From positions 1 through 64,000 of the forward strand of contig NZ_PPXQ01000004.1 of the NCBI RefSeq assembly GCF_004798585.1: DNA of 64,000 nt, read 5' to 3'. The notes beneath the pieces are model-generated. The model was not told where the DNA came from and did no database searches. It saw only the letters and a program-made list of their open reading frames with translations. The stretch comes from Massilia sp. Mn16-1_5 (lineage in GTDB: Bacteria; Pseudomonadota; Gammaproteobacteria; Burkholderiales; Burkholderiaceae_D). Below, one piece after another: positions 1 through 10,926 of this stretch (positions are counted from its first letter, which is position 1; each line of letters begins with the position of its first letter). The position numbers and the translations under genes were made by a program.

Positions 1-2
1 TC

Positions 3-311
3 GGGCCGGTGGTCTCGGTCACGACGTTTAAAGACGAGGCCGACGCGCTGCGCATCGCCAACGACACCTTGTACGGTCTCGGCGCCGGGCTGTGGACGCG
101 CGACGCCTCGCGTGCCTTCCGCATGGGCCGGGCGATCCAGGCCGGCCGCGTCTGGACCAACTGCTACCACCTGTATCCGGCCCACGCCGCGTTCGGCGGC
201 TACAAGCAGTCGGGCATCGGTCGCGAGAATCACAAGATGATGCTCGACCACTATCAGCAGACCAAGAACCTGCTGGTCAGCTACGGTTCAAAGGCGCTCG
301 GCTTCTTCTGA
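3..311 (+). CDS. aldehyde dehydrogenase, C-terminal part (5' truncated by window edge)
   Basis: The last 102 or so codons of an NAD(P)-dependent aldehyde dehydrogenase of the ALDH superfamily. The first residues read G-P-V-V-S-V, the conserved stretch after the E-E-I-F box, and [12 protein letters not shown] near the end is the family's C-terminal signature. The catalytic Cys and Glu lie before the window. A DUF779 gene follows 33 bp downstream, then a PQQ alcohol dehydrogenase, so this enzyme probably oxidises the aldehyde made by that dehydrogenase to the acid. The family call is firm; the substrate is inferred from context. Confidence 0.93.
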   Translation, partial: GPVVSVTTFKDEADALRIANDTLYGLGAGLWTRDASRAFRMGRAIQAGRVWTNCYHLYPAHAAFGGYKQSGIGRENHKMMLDHYQQTKNLLVSYGSKALGFF

Positions 312-344
312 CCAAGCCGCTTCAGGACGCTTCGGAGGCTCACC

Positions 345-731
345 ATGACGACTTCGCTCGAGCGCGTCAGCGCGACGCCGGCGGCACTCGCATTCATCGA
401 GGAACTGCGGCAGCGCCATGGCCCGCTGATGTTCTTCCAGTCCGGTGGCTGCTGCGACGGCAGCGCGCCGATGTGCTATCCCGCGGGCGAATTCGACCTG
501 AGCGACAGCGACGTCTATCTGGGTAATCTCGGCGGCGTCCCGTTCTACATGGGTCTCGAGCAGTTCGGCTACTGGGAGCACAGCCAGCTCACCGTCGACG
601 TCGTGCAAGGCAAGGGCGGCATGTTCTCGCTCGATAACGGTACCGGCCGCCGCTTCCTCACCCGCTCGCGCCTGTTGACCGATGACGAATGCGCGCTGCT
701 GCGCCTGCAGCCACCGCACCAACCTGCTTGA
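345..731 (+). CDS. DUF779 domain protein
   Basis: A 128-residue protein with the DUF779 hallmarks: [11 protein letters not shown] near residue 30, then Y-P-A-G-E-F, and a GRRFLTRSR segment close to the end. The paired cysteines suggest metal or redox chemistry but no activity is established. DUF779 genes are very often found directly after acetaldehyde-type aldehyde dehydrogenases (acoD/exaC-like), as here, so a role in aldehyde oxidation or in maturing that enzyme is plausible. ATG at 345 follows a CGGAGG ribosome binding site. No signal peptide is visible, so it is probably cytoplasmic. Confidence 0.88.
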   Translation: MTTSLERVSATPAALAFIEELRQRHGPLMFFQSGGCCDGSAPMCYPAGEFDLSDSDVYLGNLGGVPFYMGLEQFGYWEHSQLTVDVVQGKGGMFSLDNGTGRRFLTRSRLLTDDECALLRLQPPHQPA

Positions 732-760
732 CAAGCACCACAACAACAAAGGAGACGATC

Positions 761-2509
761 GTGCAAAAAACCATACTCGGGCTGCTCGCCAGCCTTGCGG
801 CCTGCGGCGCCGTCCAGTCGGCCGAGGTCACCACCGCCATGCTCAACAGTGATGCGAAGGACACGAAAAGCGTCCTCTCGTTCGGTATGGGCACTGAAGG
901 GCAGCGCTATTCGCCGCTCACCCAGGTCAACACCAAAACCGTCGCCGGGCTGGTCCCGGCCTGGTCGTTCTCGTTCGGTGGCGAGAAGCAGCGCGGCCAG
1001 GAATCACAGCCGTTGATCCACAACGGCAAGATGTTCGTCACCGCCTCGTATTCGCGCATCTTCGCGGTCGACCTCAAGACCGGCGCCAAGCTGTGGAAGT
1101 ACGAGCACCGCCTGCCGGACGGGATCATGCCCTGCTGCGACGTCGTCAATCGCGGAGCCGCCCTGTACGGCAACCTGGTCATCTTCGGCACGCTCGACGC
1201 CCAGCTGGTCGCGCTGGACCAGGATACCGGCAAGGTCGTCTGGAAGGAAAAGGTCGACGACTACGCAGCCGGCTATTCGATGACGGCCGCTCCCCTGATC
1301 GCCAACGGCACGCTGCTGACCGGCGTGTCGGGCGGCGAGTTCGGCGTCGTCGGCCGGGTCGAGGCGCGCAATCCAATGACCGGCGAGCTGCTCTGGATGC
1401 GCCCGACGGTCGAGGGTCACATGGGCTACCGCTACGACAAGGACGGGAAGGAGATCGCGAACGGCGTCACCGGCACCGTCAACAAGAGCTGGCCCGGCGA
1501 ACTCTGGAAAACCGGTGGTGCGTCGACCTGGATGGGCGGGACCTATGACGCCAGTACCGGCCTGGCGTATTTCGGGACCGGCAACCCGGCGCCGTGGAAC
1601 AGCCACCTGCGCCCCGGCGACAACCTGTACTCGTCGTCGACGGTCGCGCTGGACGTGAAGACCGGCCAGATCAAGTGGGCCTACCAGAACACCCCGAACG
1701 ACTCCTGGGACTTCGACGGCGCCAACGAGTTCGTCACCTTCGACATGAACGGCAGGCGCTATGGCGGCAAGGCCGACCGCAACGGCTTCTTCTACGTGAT
1801 CGATGCCAGGGACGGCAAGCTGCAGAACGCCTTCCCGTTCGTGCGCAAGATTACCTGGGCCAGCAGCATCGACCTGAAGACCGGGCGTCCGAACTTCGTC
1901 GCCGCGAACCGCCCCAGCGACCCGACCAAGGGCAACGGCGACGGCAAGAAGGGGTCGACCGTGTTTGCCGCACCTGCCTTCCTGGGCGCGAAGAACCAGA
2001 TGCCGATGGCCTACAGTCCGCAGACCGGCCTGTTCTACGTGCCTGCCAACGAATGGGGCATGGATATCTGGAACGAGCCGATCAGCTACAAGAAGGGTGG
2101 CGCCTTCCTCGGTGCGGGTTTCACCATCAAGCCGCTGTTCGACGACTACATCGGCGCCCTGCGGGCAGTCGACCCGAAGACCGGCAAGATCGTCTGGGAA
2201 GCGAAGAACAACGCACCCCTGTGGGGTGGCGTGATGACCACCGCCGGCGGCCTGGTGTTCTACGGGACCCCGGAAGGCTATCTGAAAGCGCTCGACGCGA
2301 AGACCGGCAAGGAACTCTGGAAATTCCAGACCGGTTCCGGCGTCGTGGCGCCGCCGGTCACCTGGGAGGACGGCGGAGTCCAGTATGTGGCCGTGGTCTC
2401 GGGCTGGGGCGGCGCGGTCCCGCTGTGGGGCGGCGAGGTGGCCAAGAAGGTCAACTTCCTGGAACAGGGCGGTTCTGTCTGGGTATTCAAGCTGGCCACC
2501 AAGATCTGA
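761..2509 (+). CDS. PQQ-dependent alcohol dehydrogenase, lanthanide-type active site
   Basis: A 582-residue periplasmic quinoprotein alcohol dehydrogenase of the methanol/ethanol dehydrogenase family. The GTG start at 761 follows GGAG by 6 bases and opens a signal peptide ([12 protein letters not shown]...S-A). Visible family features are beta-propeller W-motifs (for example D-x-x-T-G-K-x-x-W), the adjacent disulphide pair Cys125-Cys126 and the G-T-G-N-P-A-P-W-N metal/PQQ segment. The catalytic region reads W-D-F-D-G with Asp317 and Asp319; an Asp two residues after the catalytic Asp marks lanthanide-dependent enzymes such as XoxF and PedH, whereas calcium enzymes carry Ala or Ser there. No pqq genes or cytochrome c partner are in the window. 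Confidence 0.93.
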   Translation: MQKTILGLLASLAACGAVQSAEVTTAMLNSDAKDTKSVLSFGMGTEGQRYSPLTQVNTKTVAGLVPAWSFSFGGEKQRGQESQPLIHNGKMFVTASYSRIFAVDLKTGAKLWKYEHRLPDGIMPCCDVVNRGAALYGNLVIFGTLDAQLVALDQDTGKVVWKEKVDDYAAGYSMTAAPLIANGTLLTGVSGGEFGVVGRVEARNPMTGELLWMRPTVEGHMGYRYDKDGKEIANGVTGTVNKSWPGELWKTGGASTWMGGTYDASTGLAYFGTGNPAPWNSHLRPGDNLYSSSTVALDVKTGQIKWAYQNTPNDSWDFDGANEFVTFDMNGRRYGGKADRNGFFYVIDARDGKLQNAFPFVRKITWASSIDLKTGRPNFVAANRPSDPTKGNGDGKKGSTVFAAPAFLGAKNQMPMAYSPQTGLFYVPANEWGMDIWNEPISYKKGGAFLGAGFTIKPLFDDYIGALRAVDPKTGKIVWEAKNNAPLWGGVMTTAGGLVFYGTPEGYLKALDAKTGKELWKFQTGSGVVAPPVTWEDGGVQYVAVVSGWGGAVPLWGGEVAKKVNFLEQGGSVWVFKLATKI

Positions 2510-2554
2510 CTACGAGTTAGTGTCTCCAAGCGCCGCCGGCATGGGCGGCGTTTC

Positions 2555-2580
2555 CTGACGGCTGCGGCCGTCAGCTTTTT
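2555..2580 (+). terminator. intrinsic terminator after the PQQ alcohol dehydrogenase
   Basis: An 8-bp GC-rich stem (CTGACGGC with GCCGTCAG) and a 4-base loop, followed by CTTTTT. It lies 46 bp after the dehydrogenase stop and 24 bp before the NosR-like gene, so the upstream operon probably ends or is attenuated here. Confidence 0.72.
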
Positions 2581-2603
2581 CTCCTCGTCGCGCCGGGCGC
2601 AAC

Positions 2604-4706
2604 ATGAACAAAGAGATGGCATTGAAGCTGCTCCTGCTGTTCTGGGCGCTGCTGCTGTGCGCGCCTCGTGCGCAGGCCGGGGTCCTGTCGCGCGCGGAGC
2701 TTGCACGCCGCTTTCCAGCCCCGCTCACCGTCGGCGAGCTCGCCGCCGACCTTCCGGCCTGGCCGCTGTTCAAGCAGAACGGGACCGCGACCGAACTGGT
2801 GGGCTATGCGTTCGAGTCCATCGACCTGGCGCCGATTCCCGGTTTCGCCGGCGTTCCAATCAACCTGCTGGTGGCCATCGATCCGCAAGGGGTGTTCCTC
2901 GACGTCGCCGTGCTGTCGCAGCATGAACCGGTGTTCCTGGACGGCCTCGGCGAAGCGCCCTTGGCGCAATTCGTCGGCCAGTACAAGGGCGCGGCCCTGG
3001 CCCAGGGTATCGAGGTAGACGGTCCCGGCGGCGCTGGCCGCGTGCGCCTGGACGGCGTGTCGAAAGCCACCGCATCGGTACGCATCATCAACCAGAGCGT
3101 GCTGTCGGCGGCCTTGCAGGTGGCGCGCGCCAAACTCGGCTTCGCCGCCGGACGCGACCCGAGCAGGATCGCGCGCATCCGCACCGACCTGTTCGAGCAG
3201 ATGGACCTCGAGACGCTGCGCGCGGCGGGCCTGCTTGCCCACCTGCGGGTGCGCAACCGCGATGTCGAGGCGCTGTTCGCGGGCAGCGCGGGCGAGGGCC
3301 TCGATCCGCAGGCGCTGGCAGAGCCAGACGCCGTGTTCATCGACCTTTGGCTGGCCTGGGCGTCGGTGCCGTCAGCTGGGCGCAACCTGCTCGACGCGCC
3401 CAGCTGGCGCCGGCTCGCCAATCGCCTCGAACCGCAGGATCACGCGCTGGTGGTGCTGAGCGCGGGACGCCACGGCATTCTCTCCGACGAGTTCGTGCGC
3501 GGCAGCGTGCCGGAACGCATCGTACTCAGGCAGGACCGCTTGCCCTTCGAGCTGCGCGACCTCGACCTGGACCTGAAGCCGGCGCCCTCGGCCGCGCTGC
3601 CCGCGACCGAGCTGGTCGCGCTGCGCGTGATCGCCCAGGCCGGGCTGGACCCGGCGCAGCTGCTCGAATTCGCGCTGCCGGTCACACGCAGCAAGGGGAT
3701 CGTCTATCCGGAACGGATCACGCGCGAGCTGCGCCTGCGCTACCAGTTGCCGGCACGCTTTTATACGAAGCCGGAGCAGGCAGCGCCCGCGTGGCAAGCC
3801 AGCTGGCGCACCCGTTTGCCGGATCTGGCGCTGCTGGGCATCGCGCTGGTGGCGCTCGGGCTTACGCTGGCACTGCCGAGGCGTCTGGCGGCCAATGCCG
3901 CGCGCCTGGCCTGGCTGCGCCGCGGCTGGCTGCTGTTCACGGTCGTGTTCATCGGCTACCGTGCGCAGGCCCAGCTTTCCATCGTCAACATCACCGGCGT
4001 GCTGCAGGCGCTGCGCGAAGGACGCGGCCTCGGCTTCCTGCTGTTCGACCCGATGACGCTGGTGCTGGCGGGCGCCGTGCTGGTGTCGCTGCCGGCCTGG
4101 GGACGCGGCGCCTTTTGCGGCTGGCTGTGCCCCTACGGCGCGCTCCAGGAACTGACGGGACAGCTGGGCCGGCGCCTGCGGCTGCCGCAACTGCGCGCCG
4201 GCCGCCGCCTCGACCTGCACTTGAAACGCGTGAAATACGGAATGCTGGCCGCCATCGTTCTGTCGGCCCTGCTGTTTCCGGCACTGTGTACGGCGCTGGT
4301 CGAGATCGAGCCGTTCAAGACCGCCATCACGCTCAACTTCGAGCGCGCCTGGCCGTTCGTGGCCTGGGCAGCGGGGCTGCTGGTGCTGTCGATGGTCTCC
4401 TACAAATTCTTTTGCCGCTACCTGTGCCCCTTCGGCGCAGCCTTGGCGCTGCTCGGCAAGCTGCGCCTGTGGAATCCGATTGCGCGCCGCGTCGAATGTG
4501 GGACGCCTTGCCAAACCTGCCGTCACCGCTGCGCCTACGGCGCCATCGATGCAGGCGGCAAGGTGGATTACGACGAATGCTTCGCCTGCATGGACTGCGT
4601 GGCGATCCACGAAAGCGACGCGCTGTGCGCACCGCGGATTATGGAAAAGAAGCGGACACGGACGATTCCGATCGTGTCCGCCCAGATGGCAAACGGGAAA
4701 AAATGA
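2604..4706 (+). CDS. NosR/NirI-like membrane flavo-iron-sulfur protein
   Basis: A 700-residue NosR-family protein. It has a signal peptide (about 1-25), a periplasmic FMN-binding domain with the motif D150-G-V-S153-K-A-T156 resembling the covalent FMN site of RnfG/NosR domains, several membrane helices from about residue 400, two CxxxCP segments (C-G-W-L-C-P and C-R-Y-L-C-P), and a C-terminal cytoplasmic region with CGTPCQTCRHRC and CFACMDC clusters. NosR passes electrons across the membrane to nitrous oxide reductase, but no nos gene is nearby; here the neighbours are a PQQ alcohol dehydrogenase and ApbE. I infer an electron conduit serving periplasmic oxidation. The start at 2604 has a weak ribosome binding site; ATG at 2616 is an alternative. 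Confidence 0.85.
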   Translation: MNKEMALKLLLLFWALLLCAPRAQAGVLSRAELARRFPAPLTVGELAADLPAWPLFKQNGTATELVGYAFESIDLAPIPGFAGVPINLLVAIDPQGVFLDVAVLSQHEPVFLDGLGEAPLAQFVGQYKGAALAQGIEVDGPGGAGRVRLDGVSKATASVRIINQSVLSAALQVARAKLGFAAGRDPSRIARIRTDLFEQMDLETLRAAGLLAHLRVRNRDVEALFAGSAGEGLDPQALAEPDAVFIDLWLAWASVPSAGRNLLDAPSWRRLANRLEPQDHALVVLSAGRHGILSDEFVRGSVPERIVLRQDRLPFELRDLDLDLKPAPSAALPATELVALRVIAQAGLDPAQLLEFALPVTRSKGIVYPERITRELRLRYQLPARFYTKPEQAAPAWQASWRTRLPDLALLGIALVALGLTLALPRRLAANAARLAWLRRGWLLFTVVFIGYRAQAQLSIVNITGVLQALREGRGLGFLLFDPMTLVLAGAVLVSLPAWGRGAFCGWLCPYGALQELTGQLGRRLRLPQLRAGRRLDLHLKRVKYGMLAAIVLSALLFPALCTALVEIEPFKTAITLNFERAWPFVAWAAGLLVLSMVSYKFFCRYLCPFGAALALLGKLRLWNPIARRVECGTPCQTCRHRCAYGAIDAGGKVDYDECFACMDCVAIHESDALCAPRIMEKKRTRTIPIVSAQMANGKK

Positions 4707-5683
4707 TGCGGCGACGACGGTTCATCGCAGCGGGCTTCGGGTCGATCGCGCTCGGGTCCGGGGCCACGCAGGCGGCGCATGCGCCGCAGCACAAGGCGAC
4801 GGCACTTGCCTTCGGTACTACGGTCGGCATCACCTTGCGCCATCCGGATGAGCAGGTGGCGCGCCGGGCGATCGACGACGCGCTGGCGGCGGTGCGCAAG
4901 GTCGAGGGCCTGATGAGCATCTACGACCCCGACAGCCAGGTCTACCGGCTGAACCGCGACGGCTTCCTGGCGCGGCCCGACCCGCACCTGCTGGCGGTAT
5001 TGCGCCATGCCCGCGACCTGTCTCGGCTGACCGCCGGCGCGTTCGACATCACGGTGCAGCCGCTGTGGCAGGCCGGACGGCGCGCCTTCGACGCCGGCAT
5101 TCTGCCGTCGCCGGCGGAGCGCGAGCGCGCACGCGCGCTGGTCGGCTGGAACCTGGTCGATGCCGCGAGCGAACGCGTGATGCTGCGCAAACCGGGGATG
5201 CGGATCACGCTCAACGGCCTGGCGCAGGGGTATGCCGCCGATCTGGCGCTGCGCGCGGTGCGCGCCCGTGGCGTGGTGCACGCGCTGCTCGACACCGGCG
5301 AGTTTGCCGCGCACGGCGATGCGGGCGGACGCGACTGGCAGCTTGGCGTGCCCGACCCGCGCGTACCTGGCAGGGTGGCCGCGGCCGTTCGGGTGGACGG
5401 GCGCTGCGTCGCCACTTCGGGCGACTACGAAGCCGCGTTCACGAGCGACCGCATGCACCACCATATCTTCGATCCGGCGACGGGCGATTCGCCGCTTGAA
5501 CTTGCCAGCGTCACGGTGCTGGCGCCGACGGCGATCGAAGCGGACGGCCTGTCGACCGCCTTCATGGTGCTGGGCAGCCGCTGCGCCCATGCGCTGGCGG
5601 CGCGCCTGCCGGGCGTCGACCTGCTGACGATCGACAAGCTTGGGCGCAAGCGTTGCTCGCCCTTCCTTCCGCAAGCGCTATGA
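4703..5683 (+). CDS. apbE: FAD:protein FMN transferase (ApbE family)
   Basis: A 326-residue ApbE-family flavin transferase, which attaches FMN from FAD to a Ser/Thr of partner proteins in the periplasm. Its start overlaps the stop of the NosR-like gene (ATGA), so the two are translationally coupled and that protein's FMN domain is the obvious substrate. The N-terminus R-R-R-R-F-I-A-A-G is twin-arginine-like. ApbE landmarks are G-A-F-D-I-T-V-Q-P-L, L-N-G-L-A-Q-G-Y-A-A-D, HHIFDPATGDSP and a C-terminal A-D-G-L-S-T-A. The usual double-glycine segment reads D-T-G-E, a small deviation. A second in-frame ATG lies at 4706. Confidence 0.9.
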   Translation: MMRRRRFIAAGFGSIALGSGATQAAHAPQHKATALAFGTTVGITLRHPDEQVARRAIDDALAAVRKVEGLMSIYDPDSQVYRLNRDGFLARPDPHLLAVLRHARDLSRLTAGAFDITVQPLWQAGRRAFDAGILPSPAERERARALVGWNLVDAASERVMLRKPGMRITLNGLAQGYAADLALRAVRARGVVHALLDTGEFAAHGDAGGRDWQLGVPDPRVPGRVAAAVRVDGRCVATSGDYEAAFTSDRMHHHIFDPATGDSPLELASVTVLAPTAIEADGLSTAFMVLGSRCAHALAARLPGVDLLTIDKLGRKRCSPFLPQAL

Positions 5684-5688
5684 CGGGC

Positions 5689-7653
<1,965 letters not shown>

Positions 7654-7694
7654 TCCATGTCTCCTTTGCGGCCCTGGCTTGCGGCTCTCGTGCT

Positions 7695-7737
7695 GGAATA
7701 GTGTTCCATAATGTAACACCTGTACCTGAACGGAACA
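7695..7737. promoter_or_regulatory. candidate binding sites of the AcoR-like activator
   Basis: Upstream of the activator gene lies GGAA-N5-TTCC (7695-7707) and a further GGAACA at 7732-7737 that forms an inverted pair with TGTTCC at 7702-7707. Such dyads are typical of enhancer-binding protein sites and suggest autoregulation. No footprint is implied; this is a pattern only. Confidence 0.35.
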
Positions 7738-7823
7738 ACCGTCGGTCAGCTCGACCGCGCAATCGCAAGGTGGCGGCGCTACAGCCTGTCCTAAGCAAAT
7801 GCAGTGCCACCAGGACCAGGGAA

Positions 7824-8732
7824 TCAGTGCGTCTCTGCCAGCCCCGCCAATTCATTGCGCAGCCACTGGCTGCCCGGCTCCTTGTGGAACCTCGCATGCC
7901 AGAACAGGTTCACGTCGAACTCCGGGAAGGGCACCGGATGCGGCAAGTATTTCAGCCCGAATGGCTTCATACCTTCGCGCACGTAGCGCTCGGGCGCGGT
8001 CGCAATCAGGTCGGTGGTCGAGAGGATGTGGCCAAGCGCGACGAAGTGGGGCACGCTCAGGCGCACGTCGCGCTTGACGTTGCGGCGCGCGATGGTGTCG
8101 TCGACGATCGCGTGGCCGGTGCCGCCGGCCACCACGACGATGTGCTGCGCCGCTTCGAAGTCTTCCAGCGACATCGATTCCCTGTCGAGCGCATGCCCTT
8201 CGCGGAACAGGCAGACATAACGCTGGCGGAACAGCAGGCGCTGGAAGAATCCGCCTTTCAGTTGCGGCAGCAGTCCGAGCGCCAGGTCGACCCGGCCCGC
8301 TTCGAGTTCGTCCGCGAGGTTGACGGCCGTGTTCCTGACCGTGCTGATCGTGACCCCGGGCGCCACCTCGCCGAGGCGCCGCATCAGGCGCGGCAGGAAG
8401 TGGATTTCGCCGAGGTCGGTCATCGCGATCGTGAACTTGCGCGTGCTGGTAGCCGGATCGAATTCCAGCTGGCGTTCCAGCGTATCGCGGATCCGCGCCA
8501 GGGCCTCGGCGATCGGCTCGGCCAGCTGGACCGCGTAGGGCGTCGGCTCCATGCCCCGTGCGCTGCGCAGGAACAGCTCGTCGTTCATCATCTTGCGCAG
8601 GCGCGCCAGCGCATTGCTGACCGCCGGCTGGGTCAGGCCCAGCTGCTCGGCCACGACCGATACGCGGCGCTCCCGGTACAGCTCCAGGAAGACCACCAGC
8701 AGGTTCAGGTCCACGTCTCTCAGGTTCAGCAT
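7824..8732 (-). CDS. nagR: LysR-type regulator of the salicylate/gentisate operon (NagR/DntR-like)
   Basis: A 302-residue LysR regulator divergent from the nag-type operon. The N-terminal helix-turn-helix reads D-L-N-L-L-V-V-F-L-E-L and L-T-Q-P-A-V-S-N-A-L-A-R-L-R, and the effector domain contains F-T-I-A-M-T-D-L-G-E-I, typical of the NahR/NagR/DntR branch that responds to salicylate. ATG at 8732 is preferred over an upstream in-frame start because GGAGGCG sits just before it and the length then matches the family. It probably activates the rightward promoter near 8807. The salicylate effector is inferred from family and context. Confidence 0.9.
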   Translation of the reverse strand: MLNLRDVDLNLLVVFLELYRERRVSVVAEQLGLTQPAVSNALARLRKMMNDELFLRSARGMEPTPYAVQLAEPIAEALARIRDTLERQLEFDPATSTRKFTIAMTDLGEIHFLPRLMRRLGEVAPGVTISTVRNTAVNLADELEAGRVDLALGLLPQLKGGFFQRLLFRQRYVCLFREGHALDRESMSLEDFEAAQHIVVVAGGTGHAIVDDTIARRNVKRDVRLSVPHFVALGHILSTTDLIATAPERYVREGMKPFGLKYLPHPVPFPEFDVNLFWHARFHKEPGSQWLRNELAGLAETH

Positions 8733-8768
8733 CTCGCCTCCGTCGCATTCATCAAATCTATATCGCCG

Positions 8769-8812
8769 ATTCACGGGATTTTATATTTTTATTTTACTGC
8801 ACTTCCTATAAT
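8769..8812 (+). promoter_or_regulatory. promoter of the salicylate/gentisate operon with NahR-type half-site
   Basis: A perfect TATAAT at 8807-8812 lies 37 bp before the nagAa start with no good -35 box, as expected for an activator-dependent promoter. ATTCACG at 8769-8775, about 32 bp upstream of the -10, matches the first seven bases of the NahR consensus ATTCACGCT-N2-TGAT; the second half is degenerate. Confidence 0.5.
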
Positions 8813-8849
8813 TGACTCCATAACGAAATCATAAGATTCGGAGACAAGC

Positions 8850-9836
8850 ATGGAGCTGCACATTCCCGCGCTCGGCCGGGTGCTACCCGCTGCACCGGGC
8901 GCCAACCTCCTCGCCACCCTGCGCGAGCACGGCGTCCCCATTTCCTACAGCTGCACCGCCGGCCGCTGCGGCACCTGCCGCTGCAAGCTCATTGACGGCA
9001 AGCTCGGCACCACCGACGGCCAGCCGGTCGCCGATGAAGAGGAAGGCGGCCGCTATGTGCTGGCCTGCACCAGCGTCCTGGTCGACTCCTGCACCATCGA
9101 GGTGCCCGAACTCGACGAAGTCATCACCCATCCTGCGCGCATCCTGAAGGCGACCGTGACCGCGGTCGACCGGCTGACCCACGACGTACGCCGCCTGCGC
9201 CTGCGTCCCGCCAAACCGCTGGCATTCTCGCCCGGCCAGTACGCGACCCTGCAGTTCACGCCGGAGCACATCCGCCCCTATTCGATGGCCGGCCTGGCGA
9301 CGGACGACGAACTCGAATTCCACGTGCGCGTCGTCCCGGACGGGCGGGTCACTGGCTACATCGACCGCGAGCTGAAGGCGGGCGACACGGTGCGCGTCAG
9401 CGGCCCGCTCGGCACCTCCTACCTGCGCCGGAAACACGAAGGGCCGATGTTGTGCGTCGCCGGCGGCACGGGCCTGGCGCCGGTGCTGTCCATCGTGCGC
9501 GGCGCTTTTGAAGCCGGCATGCGCAACGACATTCACCTGTATTTCGGCGTGCGCGGCCCGCGCGACGTCTACGGTCTCGACACGCTGACCCGGTTGGCGG
9601 CAGAACACCGCAACCTGCACCTGCACGTGGTCGTCGCCGAAGGCGCTGCCGGTGAGGGCATGCGCAGTGGTCTGGTCACCGACGCCGTGGCCCAGGACTG
9701 GACCTCGCTCGCAGGCTGGCGCGCCTACCTGTGCGGTGCGCCGCCGATGGTCGATGCCGCGACCCTGGTCGCAAGCGAACGCGGCATCGCGTTCGAGCAC
9801 ATTTACGCCGACGCCTTCTACGCCAAGGCGGCTTGA
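8850..9836 (+). CDS. nagAa: ferredoxin reductase component of salicylate 5-hydroxylase
   Basis: A 328-residue reductase with an N-terminal plant-type [2Fe-2S] ferredoxin domain (cysteines in [12 protein letters not shown] and a later L-A-C-T), an FAD domain (R-P-Y-S-M-A) and an NAD domain ([10 protein letters not shown]). It moves electrons from NADH to the Rieske ferredoxin NagAb and on to the NagGH oxygenase. It is the first gene after the divergent promoter, preceded by GGAG, and shares the operon with both partner components. Length and architecture match NagAa/NahAa-type reductases. Confidence 0.93.
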   Translation: MELHIPALGRVLPAAPGANLLATLREHGVPISYSCTAGRCGTCRCKLIDGKLGTTDGQPVADEEEGGRYVLACTSVLVDSCTIEVPELDEVITHPARILKATVTAVDRLTHDVRRLRLRPAKPLAFSPGQYATLQFTPEHIRPYSMAGLATDDELEFHVRVVPDGRVTGYIDRELKAGDTVRVSGPLGTSYLRRKHEGPMLCVAGGTGLAPVLSIVRGAFEAGMRNDIHLYFGVRGPRDVYGLDTLTRLAAEHRNLHLHVVVAEGAAGEGMRSGLVTDAVAQDWTSLAGWRAYLCGAPPMVDAATLVASERGIAFEHIYADAFYAKAA

Positions 9837-9855
9837 GATAAACGGAGGAGACCGA

Positions 9856-10905
9856 ATGGACATGAACATGAGCGGACAGGACGCGGTAAAAGAGGAACGC
9901 GCCCGGTACTACCGCCGCATCAGCGGCCAGAACATGACGCCGCTGTGGGAAGTGCTCGGCGCACTGGTGCCGAAGGCGCCGAAGTCGCCGGTGGCGCCAG
10001 CCCTGTGGCGCTATGCCGAAGTGCGCGAACACGTGATGGAAGCGGGCCGCCTGATCACGGCCAGCGAAGCGGAGCGCCGCGTACTGGTGCTGGAAAACCC
10101 CGCCATGCGCGGCAATTCCTCGATCACGCAGTCGCTGTACGCGGGCCTGCAGCTGATCATGCCGGGCGAAGTGGCCCCGGCGCACCGCCACACCCAGTCG
10201 GCCCTGCGCCTGGTGCTGGACGGCGAGGGCGCCTACACGGCCGTCGACGGCGAGCGCACCACCATGCGGCGCGGCGACTTCATCATCACCCCGTCCTGGA
10301 CCTGGCACGATCACGGCAACCTCGGCACCGAGCCGGTGGTCTGGCTCGACGGCCTGGACATCCCGACGGTGCGCTTCTTCGATGCCGGTTTCGCCGAACA
10401 CGGTGCGGCCGCTTCGCAGCAGACGGCGCGCCCGGAAGGCGATTCGCTGGCGCGCTACGGCCACAACATGGTGCCGCTCGACCTTGACCAGAAAGCCTCC
10501 GAGCCGACCAAGGTCTTCGTCTATCCGTTCGCGCAGACGAAGGAAGCCTTGACCGGCATCGCCCGCACCGCGCCCGACGCCCACTTCGGCCACAAGCTGC
10601 GCTACGTGAACCCGGCCACCGGCGCCTCGCCGATGCCGACCATCGGCGCCTTCGCCCAGCTGCTCCCCGGCGGCTTCGCGAGCGCGCCTTACCGCTGCAC
10701 CGACGCCACCGTCTACGTCTGCCTGGAAGGCGCGGGCAGCGCCGTCATCGGCGACACGACGTATACCTTCGGCCCGAACGACGTCTTTGTCGTGCCGTCC
10801 TGGCACACCCTGAGCCTGCGTGCGGATGAAGACACAATCCTGTTCAGCTTCTCGGACCGCCCGATGCAGCAGGCGCTCGGCCTCTGGCGCGAAGAAAAAA
10901 TCTAA
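9856..10905 (+). CDS. nagI: gentisate 1,2-dioxygenase
   Basis: A 349-residue bicupin ring-cleavage enzyme that opens gentisate to maleylpyruvate using Fe(II) and O2. The first cupin holds the iron ligands in A-H-R-H-T-Q-S-A-L-R and the later T-W-H-D-H-G-N; the second cupin has P-S-W-H-T-L near the C-terminus. ATG at 9856 follows GGAGGAG, 20 bp after nagAa. Its position between hydroxylase genes and the fumarylpyruvate hydrolase ties ring hydroxylation and cleavage in one transcript. Family assignment is firm. Confidence 0.95.
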   Translation: MDMNMSGQDAVKEERARYYRRISGQNMTPLWEVLGALVPKAPKSPVAPALWRYAEVREHVMEAGRLITASEAERRVLVLENPAMRGNSSITQSLYAGLQLIMPGEVAPAHRHTQSALRLVLDGEGAYTAVDGERTTMRRGDFIITPSWTWHDHGNLGTEPVVWLDGLDIPTVRFFDAGFAEHGAAASQQTARPEGDSLARYGHNMVPLDLDQKASEPTKVFVYPFAQTKEALTGIARTAPDAHFGHKLRYVNPATGASPMPTIGAFAQLLPGGFASAPYRCTDATVYVCLEGAGSAVIGDTTYTFGPNDVFVVPSWHTLSLRADEDTILFSFSDRPMQQALGLWREEKI

Positions 10906-10926
10906 CCTACTTACCTGGAGATCATC

